Below are positions 1-8,465 of a DNA stretch of 42,485 nt, one piece after another. The stretch's first letter is position 1. Every line of letters starts with the position of its first letter. The DNA is from Oxalobacteraceae bacterium UBA6018 (GTDB taxonomy: Bacteria; Pseudomonadota; Gammaproteobacteria; Burkholderiales; Burkholderiaceae_D), in contig DIZW01000027.1 of NCBI GenBank assembly GCA_002428015.1, positions 11,524 through 54,008 on the forward strand, read 5' to 3'. The notes under the pieces were generated by a model that saw nothing but the letters and a program-made list of their open reading frames with translations, had not been told where the DNA came from and did no database searches. The position numbers were made by a program, and so were the translations under genes.

Positions 1-1184
1 GCGCCGTTGCGGGCGATGCCCTCGTTCTCGTATTTGCGCCCGACCATGAAGCCGGTGATATTTTGCAGGAACACCAGCGGGATCTTGCGCTGGCAGCACA
101 GCTCGATGAAGTGGGCGCCCTTGAGCGCCGACTCGGAAAACAGGATGCCGTTGTTGGCGATGATGCCGACCTTGATGCCGAAGATGTGGGCGAAGCCGCA
201 GATCAGGGTGGTGCCGTAGCGCGCCTTGAATTCGTCGAACTCGCTGTCGTCGACGATGCGCGCGATCACCTCGCGCACGTCGAAGGGTTTGCGGGTGTCG
301 GCCGGGATCACGCCGTACAGCTCCTGGGCCGGGTAGCGCGGCTCGGCCGGCGCGCGTCGCGGCGCCTGGGCCGGCTTGACCCGGTTCAGGTTCGACACGA
401 TCGTGCGCGCCAGCGCCAGCGCGTGGGGGTCGTCCTGGGCCAGGTGGTCGGCCACGCCGGACAGGCGGGTGTGCACGTCGCCCCCGCCCAGGTCCTCGGC
501 GCTGACCACCTCGCCCGTGGCCGCCTTCACCAGCGGCGGGCCGCCCAGGAAGATCGTGCCCTGGTCCTTGACGATGATCGACTCGTCGCTCATGGCCGGC
601 ACGTAGGCGCCGCCGGCGGTGCAGGAGCCCATCACCACGGCGATCTGCGGGATGCCCTGGGCCGACAGATTGGCCTGGTTGTAGAAGATGCGGCCGAAGT
701 GGTCGCGGTCGGGGAAGACCTCGTCCTGGTTGGGCAGGTTGGCGCCGCCCGAGTCGACCAGGTAGATGCAGGGCAGCCGGTTCTGCTCGGCGATCTCCTG
801 GGCGCGCAGGTGCTTCTTGACCGTCATCGGGTAGTAGGTGCCGCCCTTGACGGTGGCGTCGTTACAGACGATCACGCACTCCTGGCCGGCCACGCGGCCG
901 ATGCCGGTGATGATGCCGGCCGCCGGCGCGGCGCCGTCGTACATGCCGTGGGCGGCCAGCTGCGACAGCTCGAGGAAGGGCGTGCCCGGGTCGAGCAGCA
1001 TCTGCACCCGTTCGCGCGGCAGCAGCTTGCCGCGCGCGACGTGCTTGGCGCTGGCGGCGTCGCCGCCGCCGGCCTCGATCGCCGCCACCGTCGCGCGCAG
1101 GTCGTCCACGACGGCCTGCATCGCCGCCGCATTGGCCTTGAAGTCGTCGCCGCGCGGATTGAGTTTGCTGTCGATGTGGGGCAT
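1..1184 (-). CDS. mccB: 3-methylcrotonyl-CoA carboxylase, carboxyltransferase (beta) subunit, 5' part
   Basis: This is the carboxyltransferase subunit of the biotin-dependent enzyme that carboxylates 3-methylcrotonyl-CoA to 3-methylglutaconyl-CoA in leucine and isovalerate breakdown (also called liuB). The gene starts with the ATG complementary to 1182-1184 (MPHIDSKLNPRGDDF) and runs off the left edge. About 394 of the usual ~535 residues are present, with no stop in frame. Typical segments are ARGKLLPRERVQMLLDPGTP near the N-terminus, then YLVDSGGANLP, GSCTAGGAYVPAMSDE, FLGGPPLVKAATGE and, at the edge, FLQNITGFMVG. Only 50 bp separate it from the stop of ychJ upstream, so its promoter probably lies within ychJ, where a LiuR-type palindrome is found (1397-1418). 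The carboxylase alpha subunit and an enoyl-CoA hydratase are expected beyond the left edge (inference). Propionyl-CoA carboxylase beta is the main alternative, but the liu context in this window favours MccB. Confidence 0.93.
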   Translation of the reverse strand, partial: MPHIDSKLNPRGDDFKANAAAMQAVVDDLRATVAAIEAGGGDAASAKHVARGKLLPRERVQMLLDPGTPFLELSQLAAHGMYDGAAPAAGIITGIGRVAGQECVIVCNDATVKGGTYYPMTVKKHLRAQEIAEQNRLPCIYLVDSGGANLPNQDEVFPDRDHFGRIFYNQANLSAQGIPQIAVVMGSCTAGGAYVPAMSDESIIVKDQGTIFLGGPPLVKAATGEVVSAEDLGGGDVHTRLSGVADHLAQDDPHALALARTIVSNLNRVKPAQAPRRAPAEPRYPAQELYGVIPADTRKPFDVREVIARIVDDSEFDEFKARYGTTLICGFAHIFGIKVGIIANNGILFSESALKGAHFIELCCQRKIPLVFLQNITGFMVGRKYENEGIARNG

Positions 1185-1234
1185 TGCCGTCCTTCGTCGT
1201 GGGTTCCGGGCCTGCTATCGCCGTCGATGGCAGA

Positions 1235-1660
1235 CTATGCCGGAAAAGTGCCGTCCAGGTAGTACCAGCGCGACTCGCCGCCGCTGTGCTCGCGCACGAA
1301 GCGGCTCACCTCGTGCAGCCGGTGACCGCGCCCGTCCACCCGGTAGCGGGCAACGAATTCTACGGTATCAGCGTCTGGCGATTCCGGCAAGTTTGCTTTA
1401 CGTTGACGTAAACGTAAAGAAGATTTTACCTCAAGTCCAAGCCAACGCAGCGCTTCGTCGTCGCTGACGATGGGCGTGGGCGGCAGGGTGCTGGGGTGCC
1501 AGGTGGCGCGCAGGTAGGCTTCGTCGCGCCGGGTATAGGCGGTGTAGCGCGAGCGCATCAGCGCCTCGGCCGTGGGCGGGATGGCCGCGCCCGACAGGTA
1601 GGGGCCGCAGCAGGTGGCGAAGGAGGCTCCGCCGCAAGGGCAGGTGGCAGGTGCAGGCAT
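1235..1660 (-). CDS. ychJ: YchJ-family protein with N-terminal SEC-C motif
   Basis: A 141-residue protein beginning MPAPATCPCGGASFATCCGP. The CxCG...CC cluster at residues 7-18 is an SEC-C zinc-binding motif. It is followed by the conserved core AEALMRSRYTAYTRRDEAYL, TWHPSTLP and VSRFVRE...WYYLDG. The family is small and its molecular role is not established. The start at 1660 places the SEC-C motif at the N-terminus as in homologues; an in-frame start at 1807 would add 49 residues with no family resemblance. Between WLGLEV and VEFVARY this protein has a basic stretch, SSLRLRQRKANLPESPDAD, longer than I would expect there. The codons for LRLRQRK coincide with a LiuR-type operator. The gene lies just upstream of mccB on the same strand. 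Confidence 0.85.
   Translation of the reverse strand: MPAPATCPCGGASFATCCGPYLSGAAIPPTAEALMRSRYTAYTRRDEAYLRATWHPSTLPPTPIVSDDEALRWLGLEVKSSLRLRQRKANLPESPDADTVEFVARYRVDGRGHRLHEVSRFVREHSGGESRWYYLDGTFPA
1397..1418. promoter_or_regulatory. Candidate LiuR operator inside ychJ, upstream of mccB
   Basis: A 22-bp near-perfect palindrome with 8-bp arms TTTACGTT and AACGTAAA and three ACGT cores spaced 6 bp apart (starting at 1400, 1406 and 1412). The 19 bases ACGTTGACGTAAACGTAAA match the site before liuA (29382-29400) at 18 of 19 positions. They also match the site next to liuR at 17 of 19 on the minus strand. It lies about 215 bp upstream of the mccB start and inside the ychJ reading frame. Assignment to LiuR is inferred from recurrence at leucine-catabolism genes and from the resident MerR-type regulator. 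Confidence 0.75.
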
Positions 1661-1825
1661 GGTCAATGGCAGAAGCGGAATCTTGCCATTATCCGCGATA
1701 TTGCCCCTGGACGACGGCCGGCAGCCGCCCAGGAGGCTGCGCGGCAGAAGTGTGCGAGACCGACACTGTCGAAAACCGGGAAGCGTTTGGCGATATGGGC
1801 CGGACATGGTCTACCGCGCACACTC

Positions 1826-3064
1826 TTAGCGCAGTGTCAGCCCGTCCAGCGCGAACGGCGGCGCCCTGCCCGTCACCAGGTCGGCCAGGATGCTGGCCGA
1901 GCCGCAGGCGAAGGTGAAGCCGAGCGGGCCATGGCCCACGTTCAGCCACAGGTTGGGGTAGGCCGTGGCCCCGAGGATGGGCGCGCTGGACGGCGTGGCC
2001 GGGCGCAGGCCGGCCCAGGCGGCCACGTTGCAGTAGTCGGCCGCGCGCGGCATGGTCTGGCGCGCCAGGCGCTTGAGGGCGGCCACGCGGCGCGCGTCGA
2101 GCGAGGTGTCTTCGCCGACCAGGTCGACCATGGCGGCCACCCGCAGCCGATCGTCGATGCGCGCGTACAGCACCTTACGCTCGAAATCGGTGACGCTGAT
2201 CTCGGGCGCGCGGTCGCCCGGGCGGATCGGCATGGTCAGGCTGTAGCCCTTGAGCGGGTACAGCGGCAGGTCGATGCCGGCGCTGGCGGCCAGGTCGCGG
2301 CTGCGGATGCCGGCGGCCAGCACGAAGGCGTCGGCGCCGATCACGCCGGCGCTGGTAGCGACCCCGGTGACCTTGCCGTTGGCCGTGACGAAGGCGCGCG
2401 CCTCGCCCTGGAGCACGGCGCCGAAGCGCGGATGGGCGCGCAGGCGCTGATCGAGGGCCAGGCAGAACGCGTGGCAGTCGGCCACCGCCTCCCCGGCGCT
2501 GTACACGCCGCCGGCGAAGCGCGCCTGGGCGTCGGCCAGGGCCGGCTCGCGCGCCAGGCAGTCGGCCGCCGACAGCAGCGTGCCGCCCTGCTGGCCGGCC
2601 GGGCGCGCGGCGGCGGCGAACGCGCGCGCCGAGCGGTACACCACCAGCTTGCCCGCTTCGCGCCAGCCGAAGGCGGCCGGCGGCACCACCGGCGCCAGCT
2701 GGGCCATGGCGGCCCGGCTCAACTGGCCCAGCTGGAGCAGGCGCGCGGTGGTGCGCGCGTTCACGTCGGCGCGGCAGTGCGCGATGAAGCTGGCCAGCCA
2801 GCGCCACTGGCGCAGGTCCGCCTCGGGCCGGAAGCGTAGCGGGCCGTCGCGCTGGAGCAGCCAGTGCAGGGCCTTGAGCGGCACCCCGGCATCGGCCAGC
2901 GGCGCCACGTAGCGGTAGCTGAGCTGCCCGCCGTTGGCGAAACTGGCGCCCGCGCCCACGGCCGGGGCGCGTTCGAGCACGCTGACGTGGCAGCCCGCTT
3001 CGAGCAGCCACCAGGCCGAGCTCAGGCCGATCACGCCGCCTCCGATGACAAGTACATGCTGCAT
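1826..3064 (-). CDS. dadA: D-amino acid dehydrogenase (FAD-dependent, DadA type)
   Basis: A 412-residue flavoprotein that would oxidise D-amino acids, chiefly D-alanine, to the 2-oxo acid and ammonia, passing electrons to the respiratory chain at the inner membrane. The N-terminus HVLVIGGGVIGLSSAWWLLE is the dinucleotide-binding GxGxxG fold, followed by GASFANGGQLSYRYVAPLAD, a signature of DadA. Near the C-terminus WAGLRPATPSSAPILG and LNVGHGPLGFTFACGS are the usual FAD-contact segments. Length is normal for the family (about 415-430). It is divergent from murQ with 167 bp between the two starts. Downstream genes here release D-alanine (the D-Ala-D-Ala dipeptidase at 12811 and PBP4 at 13921), which suggests a catabolic partner role (inference). 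No alanine racemase is next to it. Confidence 0.9.
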   Translation of the reverse strand: MQHVLVIGGGVIGLSSAWWLLEAGCHVSVLERAPAVGAGASFANGGQLSYRYVAPLADAGVPLKALHWLLQRDGPLRFRPEADLRQWRWLASFIAHCRADVNARTTARLLQLGQLSRAAMAQLAPVVPPAAFGWREAGKLVVYRSARAFAAAARPAGQQGGTLLSAADCLAREPALADAQARFAGGVYSAGEAVADCHAFCLALDQRLRAHPRFGAVLQGEARAFVTANGKVTGVATSAGVIGADAFVLAAGIRSRDLAASAGIDLPLYPLKGYSLTMPIRPGDRAPEISVTDFERKVLYARIDDRLRVAAMVDLVGEDTSLDARRVAALKRLARQTMPRAADYCNVAAWAGLRPATPSSAPILGATAYPNLWLNVGHGPLGFTFACGSASILADLVTGRAPPFALDGLTLR

Positions 3065-3231
3065 CGCGCCTCCATTGGCCGTTTATCGCGCATTCACCGC
3101 CGCTTTCATAGCGGACAATGTCGGATGGTATTACACTGGTTCCGTCGAAACAGCTAGCGGGAAGCGCGCGAAACCGTCCGCGCGGCGCTATTGTGCGCCG
3201 CGGGCCAGGATGCGCTCCCCCATTGAACCAG

Positions 3232-4113
3232 ATGTTATCAACAGAGACGCCGAACCGGCAGCACCCCAGCCTCGACCAGTACCCGACCGGGCAGCTGGTG
3301 GCGGTCCTGATCGACGACCAGTTGGCCGCCGTGGAGGCCGTCCGCGCCGCCGGGGTGCGCATCGCCGAGGCGGTGGAGGCGGCCCTGCCGCGCATCGAGG
3401 CCGGCGGGCGCCTGGTGTACGTGGGCGCCGGCACCTCCGGCCGCCTGGGCGTGCTCGATAGCGTGGAACTGTACCCGACCTTCTCCTGGCCGCGCGAGCG
3501 CGCGGTGGCGCTGCTGGCCGGCGGGGTGGACGCCATGTTCGTGGCCGTGGACGGCGCCGAGGACGACCTGGCCCAGGGCGCGGCCGACCTGCGCGCGCTG
3601 ATGCCGGGCACGCTCGACGTGGTCCTGCTGCTGGCCGCCTCGGGCGCCACGCCCTACGTGCTGGGCGCCCTGCGCGCGGCGCGCCAGGCCGGCGCCCTGA
3701 CCGTGGGCTTCGCCAATAACCCGGACGCGCCGGTGGCGGCCGAGGCGGACCTCGGCATCACCCTCGACACCGGTCCGGAAGTCATTTCCGGCAGCACGCG
3801 GCTGAAGGCGGGCACCTCGCAGAAAATCGCGCTGAACACCTTTTCCAGCGCCCTGATGGTGCGTTTGAACAAAGTCTACGGCAACCTGATGGTAGACTTG
3901 AAGCCCACCAACGCCAAGCTGGTGCAGCGCGCGGTGAGCCTGACCATGTTCGCCACCGGCGCCGACGAGGCGGCCGCGCGCGCGGTCCTGGCGCAGTGCG
4001 ATTTCCACGTCAAGGTCGCCATCGTGGCCTTGTTGAAAAAAACCAGCATCGACCAAGCCCGCGGCTTGCTTGACGCCGCGCACGGCAGCGTTCGCCAGGC
4101 GCTCGGCGCCTGA
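3232..4113 (+). CDS. murQ: N-acetylmuramic acid 6-phosphate etherase
   Basis: MurQ cleaves the D-lactyl ether of MurNAc-6-phosphate to GlcNAc-6-phosphate and D-lactate in the cytoplasm, a step of cell-wall recycling. The 293-residue product starts MLSTETPNRQHPSLDQYPTG. The SIS fold shows GAGTSGRLGVLDSVELYPTF, with E79 equivalent to E. coli Glu83, and VDGAEDD, with E110 equivalent to Glu114 (offset of four residues). The C-terminal block SQKIALNTFSSALMVRLN and GNLMVDLKPTNAKL is diagnostic. The start was set at the ATG at 3232 because it aligns with the family's N-terminus; an upstream in-frame ATG at 3118 would add 38 unrelated residues. It is followed after 30 bp by the AmpG-like permease. 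No PTS transporter MurP or regulator MurR is adjacent, so the phosphorylated substrate must come from a kinase. Confidence 0.95.
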   Translation: MLSTETPNRQHPSLDQYPTGQLVAVLIDDQLAAVEAVRAAGVRIAEAVEAALPRIEAGGRLVYVGAGTSGRLGVLDSVELYPTFSWPRERAVALLAGGVDAMFVAVDGAEDDLAQGAADLRALMPGTLDVVLLLAASGATPYVLGALRAARQAGALTVGFANNPDAPVAAEADLGITLDTGPEVISGSTRLKAGTSQKIALNTFSSALMVRLNKVYGNLMVDLKPTNAKLVQRAVSLTMFATGADEAAARAVLAQCDFHVKVAIVALLKKTSIDQARGLLDAAHGSVRQALGA

Positions 4114-4143
4114 CCCCGGCGCGGATCGATGCGCGAAAGACTT

Positions 4144-5409
4144 ATGCAAAAAGCGCAACAGAAAAGCCCATGGCTGTGGGTGCCGTCCCTGTATTTCGGC
4201 CAGGCCATCCCCTACGTCGTCGTGATGGCCCTGTCGGTCATCATGTACAAGGACCAGGGCATCTCCAACACCGACATCGCGCTCTACACCAGCTGGCTCT
4301 ACCTGCCCTGGGTGATCAAGCCGCTGTGGTCGCCCCTGATCGAGATGTTCGGCACCAAGCGGCGCTGGGTGGTGGTGCTGCAGTTCCTGATCGGCGCGGC
4401 CCTGGCCTGCGTGGCCTTGACCACCCACCTGCCCAGCTTCTTCCAGGCCAGCCTGGCGGTGCTGTGGCTGATGGCCTTCAGCTCCGCCACCCACGACATC
4501 GCCGCCGACGGCTACTACATGCTGGCGCTGCGCGAACAGCAGCAAGCGGCCTTCGTGGGCGTGCGCAGCACCTTCTACCGGCTGGCCAATATCGCCGGCC
4601 AGGGCGCCATGGTGTACCTGGCCGGCGCGCTGGCCGAGCGCAGCGGCGACGTCGCCATGGCCTGGTCGGTGGTGATGTTCATCCTGGCCGCCGTCTTCCT
4701 GGGTCTGTGCTTCTACCACCAGCTGGTGCTGCCGCGGCCCGAGAGCGACCACCGCGCGCTGCAGGGCGGCGACTACCTGAAGGAGTTCTTCGGCACCTTC
4801 CGGGCGTTTTTCGCGCGCCGCGACATCTGGCTCATCCTCGGCTTCATCCTCACCTTCCGCCTGGGCGAGGCGCAGCTGGTCAAGCTGGTGGTGCCGTTCC
4901 TGAAAGACCCGCTGGTCAAGGGCGGCCTGGGCCTGTCGACCAAGGAGGTGGGCCTGGTCTACGGCACCGTCGGCGTGCTCGCGCTGACCCTGGGCGGCCT
5001 GCTGGGCGGCTACCTGATCTCGCGCCTGGGCCTGAAACGCTGCCTGTGGCTGATGGTGGCCGCCGTCCACCTTCCCGACCTGGTGTTCGTGTTCCTGGCC
5101 AGCGCCTTGCCGCACAGCCTGATCGGCATTTCGGCCTGCATCGCCGTCGAGCAGTTCGGCTACGGCTTTGGCTTTAGCGCCATGCTGATGTATATGATCA
5201 TGGTGGCCGACGGCCCCTACAAGACCGCCCACTACGCCATCTGCACCGGCCTGATGGCGCTCGGCATGATGGTGCCGGGCATGTACAGCGGCCGCATCCA
5301 GGAGGCCATCGGCTACCAGCACTTCTTCATCTGGGTGTGCCTGGCGACCATCCCTGCCTTCATCATGGCGGCCCTGGTCAGGATCGACCCCGAATTCGGC
5401 AAGAAATAA
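4144..5409 (+). CDS. AmpG-like muropeptide permease (MFS)
   Basis: A 421-residue polytopic inner-membrane protein of the major facilitator superfamily, AmpG type, expected to import GlcNAc-anhydroMurNAc peptides or related sugars from the periplasm. The start SPWLWVPSLYFGQAIPYVVV, the segment YLPWVIKPLWSPLIEMFGTKRRW and the HDIAADGYY motif are typical of AmpG relatives. Hydrophobic segments alternate along the whole length, with about twelve membrane passes. An ATG at 4129 is also in frame. 4144 was preferred because of the GAAAG upstream and the fit to the conserved N-terminus, but the choice is not certain. It sits between murQ and a GHL10 glycosidase in the same orientation, which supports a cell-wall sugar substrate. 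Substrate identity is inferred, not shown. Confidence 0.85.
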   Translation: MQKAQQKSPWLWVPSLYFGQAIPYVVVMALSVIMYKDQGISNTDIALYTSWLYLPWVIKPLWSPLIEMFGTKRRWVVVLQFLIGAALACVALTTHLPSFFQASLAVLWLMAFSSATHDIAADGYYMLALREQQQAAFVGVRSTFYRLANIAGQGAMVYLAGALAERSGDVAMAWSVVMFILAAVFLGLCFYHQLVLPRPESDHRALQGGDYLKEFFGTFRAFFARRDIWLILGFILTFRLGEAQLVKLVVPFLKDPLVKGGLGLSTKEVGLVYGTVGVLALTLGGLLGGYLISRLGLKRCLWLMVAAVHLPDLVFVFLASALPHSLIGISACIAVEQFGYGFGFSAMLMYMIMVADGPYKTAHYAICTGLMALGMMVPGMYSGRIQEAIGYQHFFIWVCLATIPAFIMAALVRIDPEFGKK

Positions 5410-5533
5410 ACGGGAATAATCATCGCATCGCTCCCCTTGCGGCGCCACTAGCGCGCCGCAGCAATTTCCCGTTTGCTTTATGCTTCGCTATTTCGCCAAC
5501 ATGGCGATGCTCGATAAGGAAGCAGGAGTGCCT

Positions 5534-7159
5534 GTGCAGGTAAATACAAAGAAACGCGCGCTGTTGCTGGCCGGGGCCGCCGGCACCCTGGCGGGCCTGG
5601 TGGCCGGCTGCACCAGCGTGCCGCTGGCGCCGGCGCGCAGCGCCAAGGCCGGTGGCGCAGCGCGCGCCGCGCCGCAGAGTGCGGGCGGCAGCGACACCGT
5701 GCCGCCGCCGGCGCCGCGCGAATTTCGCGCCGCCTGGGTGTCCACGGTGGCCAACATCGACTGGCCCAGCCGCGCGCGCCTGAGCGCCGAGAAGCAGCAG
5801 GCCGAGGCCATCGCCATCCTCGACAAGGCCAAGGCGATGAACCTGAACGCCATCCTGCTGCAGGTGCGCCCCAGCGCCGACGCGATCTACCCGTCCAAGA
5901 TCGAACCATGGACCGAGTACCTGAGCGGCGCCCAGGGCCAGCCGCCGCAGCCTTGGTACGACCCGCTCAAGTTCTGGATCACCCAGGCGCACGAGCGCGG
6001 GCTCGAGCTGCACGCCTGGTTCAACCCCTACCGCGCGCGCCACGCCACCGCCAAGTCGGCGCCGTCGAGCGAGCATATCGCGCGCACCAACCCTGCCGCG
6101 GTCAAGCCCTACGGCCGCTTCCTGTGGATGGACCCGGGCGACGAGGCGGCCGCGCGCCAGACGCTCGAGGTGGTGCTCGACGTGGTGCGCCGCTACGACA
6201 TCGACGGCGTGCACATCGACGATTATTTTTATCCGTATCCGATCGACGCGCCCGGCGCGGGCGGGGCCGAGACGGCCGCGCTCGAAGGCGGCGCGGCCCG
6301 GCCCGAGCTGGACTTCCCCGACCAGGCCACCTGGCAGCGCTACGTGGCCGGCGGCGGCAAGCTGGATCGGGCCGACTGGCGGCGCCAGAACGTCAACCAG
6401 CTCATCGAGGCGCTGTACACCGGCATCCACCGCGAAAAGAGCTGGGTGCGTTTCGGCATCAGCCCGTTCGGCATCGGCCGTCCGGACCGGCGCCCGCCCG
6501 GCATCGTGGGCTTCAGCCAGTACGACAAGCTGTACGCCGACGCCGAACTGTGGCTGTCCAGCGGCTGGGTCGATTATTTTTCGCCCCAGCTGTACTGGCC
6601 CATCGCCCAGGCGCCGCAGGCCTACGGCGTGCTGCTCGACTACTGGGTCGGCCAGAACCGCGTCGGGCGCCACATCTGGCCCGGCCTGTTCACCAGCCGC
6701 ATCGGCGCGCCCACCAAGGCCTACGCGGCCGAAGAAATCATCGAGCAGATCGACCTCACGCGCACCCGCGCCGGCGCCGACGGCCACGTCCACTTCAGCA
6801 TGGCCGCGCTGATGGACAACCGGCAGGGCATCGCCGACCAGCTCAAGGCCGGCGACTACGCTGCCCCGGCGCTGGTGCCGGCCTCGCCGTGGCTGGGCAG
6901 CGACACGCCCGGCACGCCCGGCGTGAGCGCCCGGCGCGAAGCCCACGGCGTGCGCCTGGGCCTGGCCGCGGGCAAGGCCAACACCCACTACGCGGTGTGG
7001 TCGCGCCACGGTCGCACGTGGCGTTTCGCGGTGGTCCCGGCCGCCCACCTGGAGTACCTGGTGCCCAACGATCCCGCCCTGGGCGCGGCCAGCGCGGTGG
7101 TGGTCAGTGCCGTGGACCGGCTGGGTAACGAGAGCGAGCGCGTGGCCGTGCTCAAGTAG
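5534..7159 (+). CDS. GHL10-family glycoside hydrolase lipoprotein (DigH-like)
   Basis: A 541-residue predicted outer-membrane lipoprotein. The N-terminus has a basic start, a hydrophobic stretch LLLAGAAGTLAGLVAGC and a lipobox LVAGC with the modified Cys at about residue 26. After an Ala/Pro-rich linker, the GHL10 domain begins near residue 61 with REFRAAWVSTVANIDWPS. It continues through LQVRPSADAIYPS, HAWFNPYRAR, DIDGVHIDDYFYPYP (near residue 225, likely acidic active-site region) and VRFGISPFGIGRP. A C-terminal extension of about 70 residues looks like a beta-sandwich (VVVSAVDRLGNES). E. coli DigH, of the same family, cleaves denuded peptidoglycan glycan strands. GTG at 5534 was chosen because AGCAGGAG lies five bases upstream; ATG at 5480 and GTG at 5528 are alternatives. 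The place after murQ and ampG supports a wall-recycling role. Confidence 0.82.
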   Translation: MQVNTKKRALLLAGAAGTLAGLVAGCTSVPLAPARSAKAGGAARAAPQSAGGSDTVPPPAPREFRAAWVSTVANIDWPSRARLSAEKQQAEAIAILDKAKAMNLNAILLQVRPSADAIYPSKIEPWTEYLSGAQGQPPQPWYDPLKFWITQAHERGLELHAWFNPYRARHATAKSAPSSEHIARTNPAAVKPYGRFLWMDPGDEAAARQTLEVVLDVVRRYDIDGVHIDDYFYPYPIDAPGAGGAETAALEGGAARPELDFPDQATWQRYVAGGGKLDRADWRRQNVNQLIEALYTGIHREKSWVRFGISPFGIGRPDRRPPGIVGFSQYDKLYADAELWLSSGWVDYFSPQLYWPIAQAPQAYGVLLDYWVGQNRVGRHIWPGLFTSRIGAPTKAYAAEEIIEQIDLTRTRAGADGHVHFSMAALMDNRQGIADQLKAGDYAAPALVPASPWLGSDTPGTPGVSARREAHGVRLGLAAGKANTHYAVWSRHGRTWRFAVVPAAHLEYLVPNDPALGAASAVVVSAVDRLGNESERVAVLK

Positions 7160-7174
7160 GCGGCGCGGAATAGC

Positions 7175-8197
7175 TCAACGATACGCGCGCAGGGTGGCCG
7201 ACGGCAGTTCGCCGAAGCGCCGCTTGTACGCCGCCGAGAACACCCCCATGCTGCAGTAACCCCAGCAGGCGGCGATCGCCTTGACCGAGGCATCCGGGGA
7301 CGCGGCCAGCAGGTCGGCGCGGATGCCCTTCAAGCGCTCGTCGCGCAGGAAGGCCTGGACGGTCGTGCCGCGAAAGCGCCGGAACGCCCCCGACAGCGCG
7401 CGCACGCTCGCCCCCACCGTCGCGGCCACTTCCGACACCGTGGGCGCATGGCGCGCATGGTCGATCATGTAGCGCTCGGACTCGCGCACCAGCCGGGGCG
7501 CCAGCCGCGGCGGCGGCCCCAGCGGCGAGGTGCCCGGCATCGATTGCACCCACTGCATCAGCAGGTGCATGCCGATGGCTTCCTCGACGTGACGGCCGAG
7601 TGGACCGCCCGCCATCTGCGCGGGAAACTCGGCCATGCAGCGGCAGGCATATTCCATCAGCCCCAGCCAGGCCGAGCCGGCGCCGCCGAACCGCACCTTT
7701 TGCAACCACAGCTGTTCGCTCGGCAGCTGGCCGAAGCAGCGCTCGTAGAGCTGGGCCAGCAGCTTGTGCGGCATCGTCACGTTCAGCTGCAGATGGTTGG
7801 GGTCGAAGTCCACCCAATAGTCGGTGCGGCTGGTATCGACCAGGAAGGCCTCGCCCACGCCGGTATCGGCCGGCTTGCGCGAATCGATCCAGTGGCGCGC
7901 GCTGCCGCGGATGGTGGTCAGCACGATCGCCAGGTCCTCGGCCTGCGACCAGTCCTTGATATGCACCGGGATATTGTAGGAAAAGCGGCTCAGGAAGCTC
8001 GACCCGATCGTCGCGGCATGCATGCGCGCATCCGGCGCCTGCGCCTTGCCGGTCGGCGAGACCTGGTAGGGCATATAAATGCGGTTCGACCAGCCGTACA
8101 TCTCGTCCCAGTCGGTGGTACTGACCACATGGTGCCGCTCGGTCGGCGCGCCGGCCGCGTCCATCACCAGGGCGTGCTGCAACAGATTCGTTTCCAT
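7175..8197 (-). CDS. AraC-family transcriptional regulator
   Basis: A 340-residue DNA-binding protein. The C-terminal ~100 residues carry the two helix-turn-helix units of AraC/XylS proteins (TVSEVAATVGASVRALSGAF; VKAIAACWGYCSMGVFSAAY, then KRRFGELPSATLRAYR). The N-terminal part resembles the sensor domain of AraC regulators of the AraC-binding-like type (YNIPVHIKDWSQAEDLAIVL), ligand unknown. The start at 8197 is preceded by a strong GGAGGGGAG ribosome-binding site, whereas longer in-frame extensions lack family similarity. It converges with the GHL10 gene (15 bp between stops) and is divergent from the serine hydrolase/porin pair across a 268-bp region holding three inverted repeats. Those genes are its most likely targets (inference). 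Confidence 0.88.
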   Translation of the reverse strand: METNLLQHALVMDAAGAPTERHHVVSTTDWDEMYGWSNRIYMPYQVSPTGKAQAPDARMHAATIGSSFLSRFSYNIPVHIKDWSQAEDLAIVLTTIRGSARHWIDSRKPADTGVGEAFLVDTSRTDYWVDFDPNHLQLNVTMPHKLLAQLYERCFGQLPSEQLWLQKVRFGGAGSAWLGLMEYACRCMAEFPAQMAGGPLGRHVEEAIGMHLLMQWVQSMPGTSPLGPPPRLAPRLVRESERYMIDHARHAPTVSEVAATVGASVRALSGAFRRFRGTTVQAFLRDERLKGIRADLLAASPDASVKAIAACWGYCSMGVFSAAYKRRFGELPSATLRAYR

Positions 8198-8320
8198 CTC
8201 CCCTCCTCCCGTTTCTGCGAACGGATAGCGGCACTGGCGCCCCGCTTTCCAGCCTGGAAAAAAGTATAGCAGGCACAAAAGCAACATCAATATCTCTGGA
8301 CGGCAAGCAAGTATTTGGTT

Positions 8321-8387
8321 CCGGCATTTAACTGCCGGACCTGCGGCACAGGCCGCGCCGCAGGTCCGTTTGCGCCCAATACTGGGC
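8321..8387. repeat. Three consecutive inverted repeats in the AraC/hydrolase divergent region
   Basis: Three perfect inverted repeats follow each other. The first is CCGGCA/TGCCGG (8321-8326 and 8333-8338, 6-nt loop). The second is GGACCTGCGG/CCGCAGGTCC (8337-8346 and 8358-8367, 11-nt loop). The third is GCCCA/TGGGC (8374-8378 and 8383-8387, 4-nt loop). The first two overlap by two bases, so they could not both form fully as RNA hairpins. They lie about 80-145 bp before the hydrolase start and 124-190 bp before the AraC start. They may be operator sites, a structured leader, or terminators. Confidence 0.7.
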
Positions 8388-8465
8388 TTGCCCGTGGACC
8401 AAAAGCGGCGGCCGCGCGGCGCATACGACCACCAGGACCATGCCGCAATTACAAGGAGATAGTTC

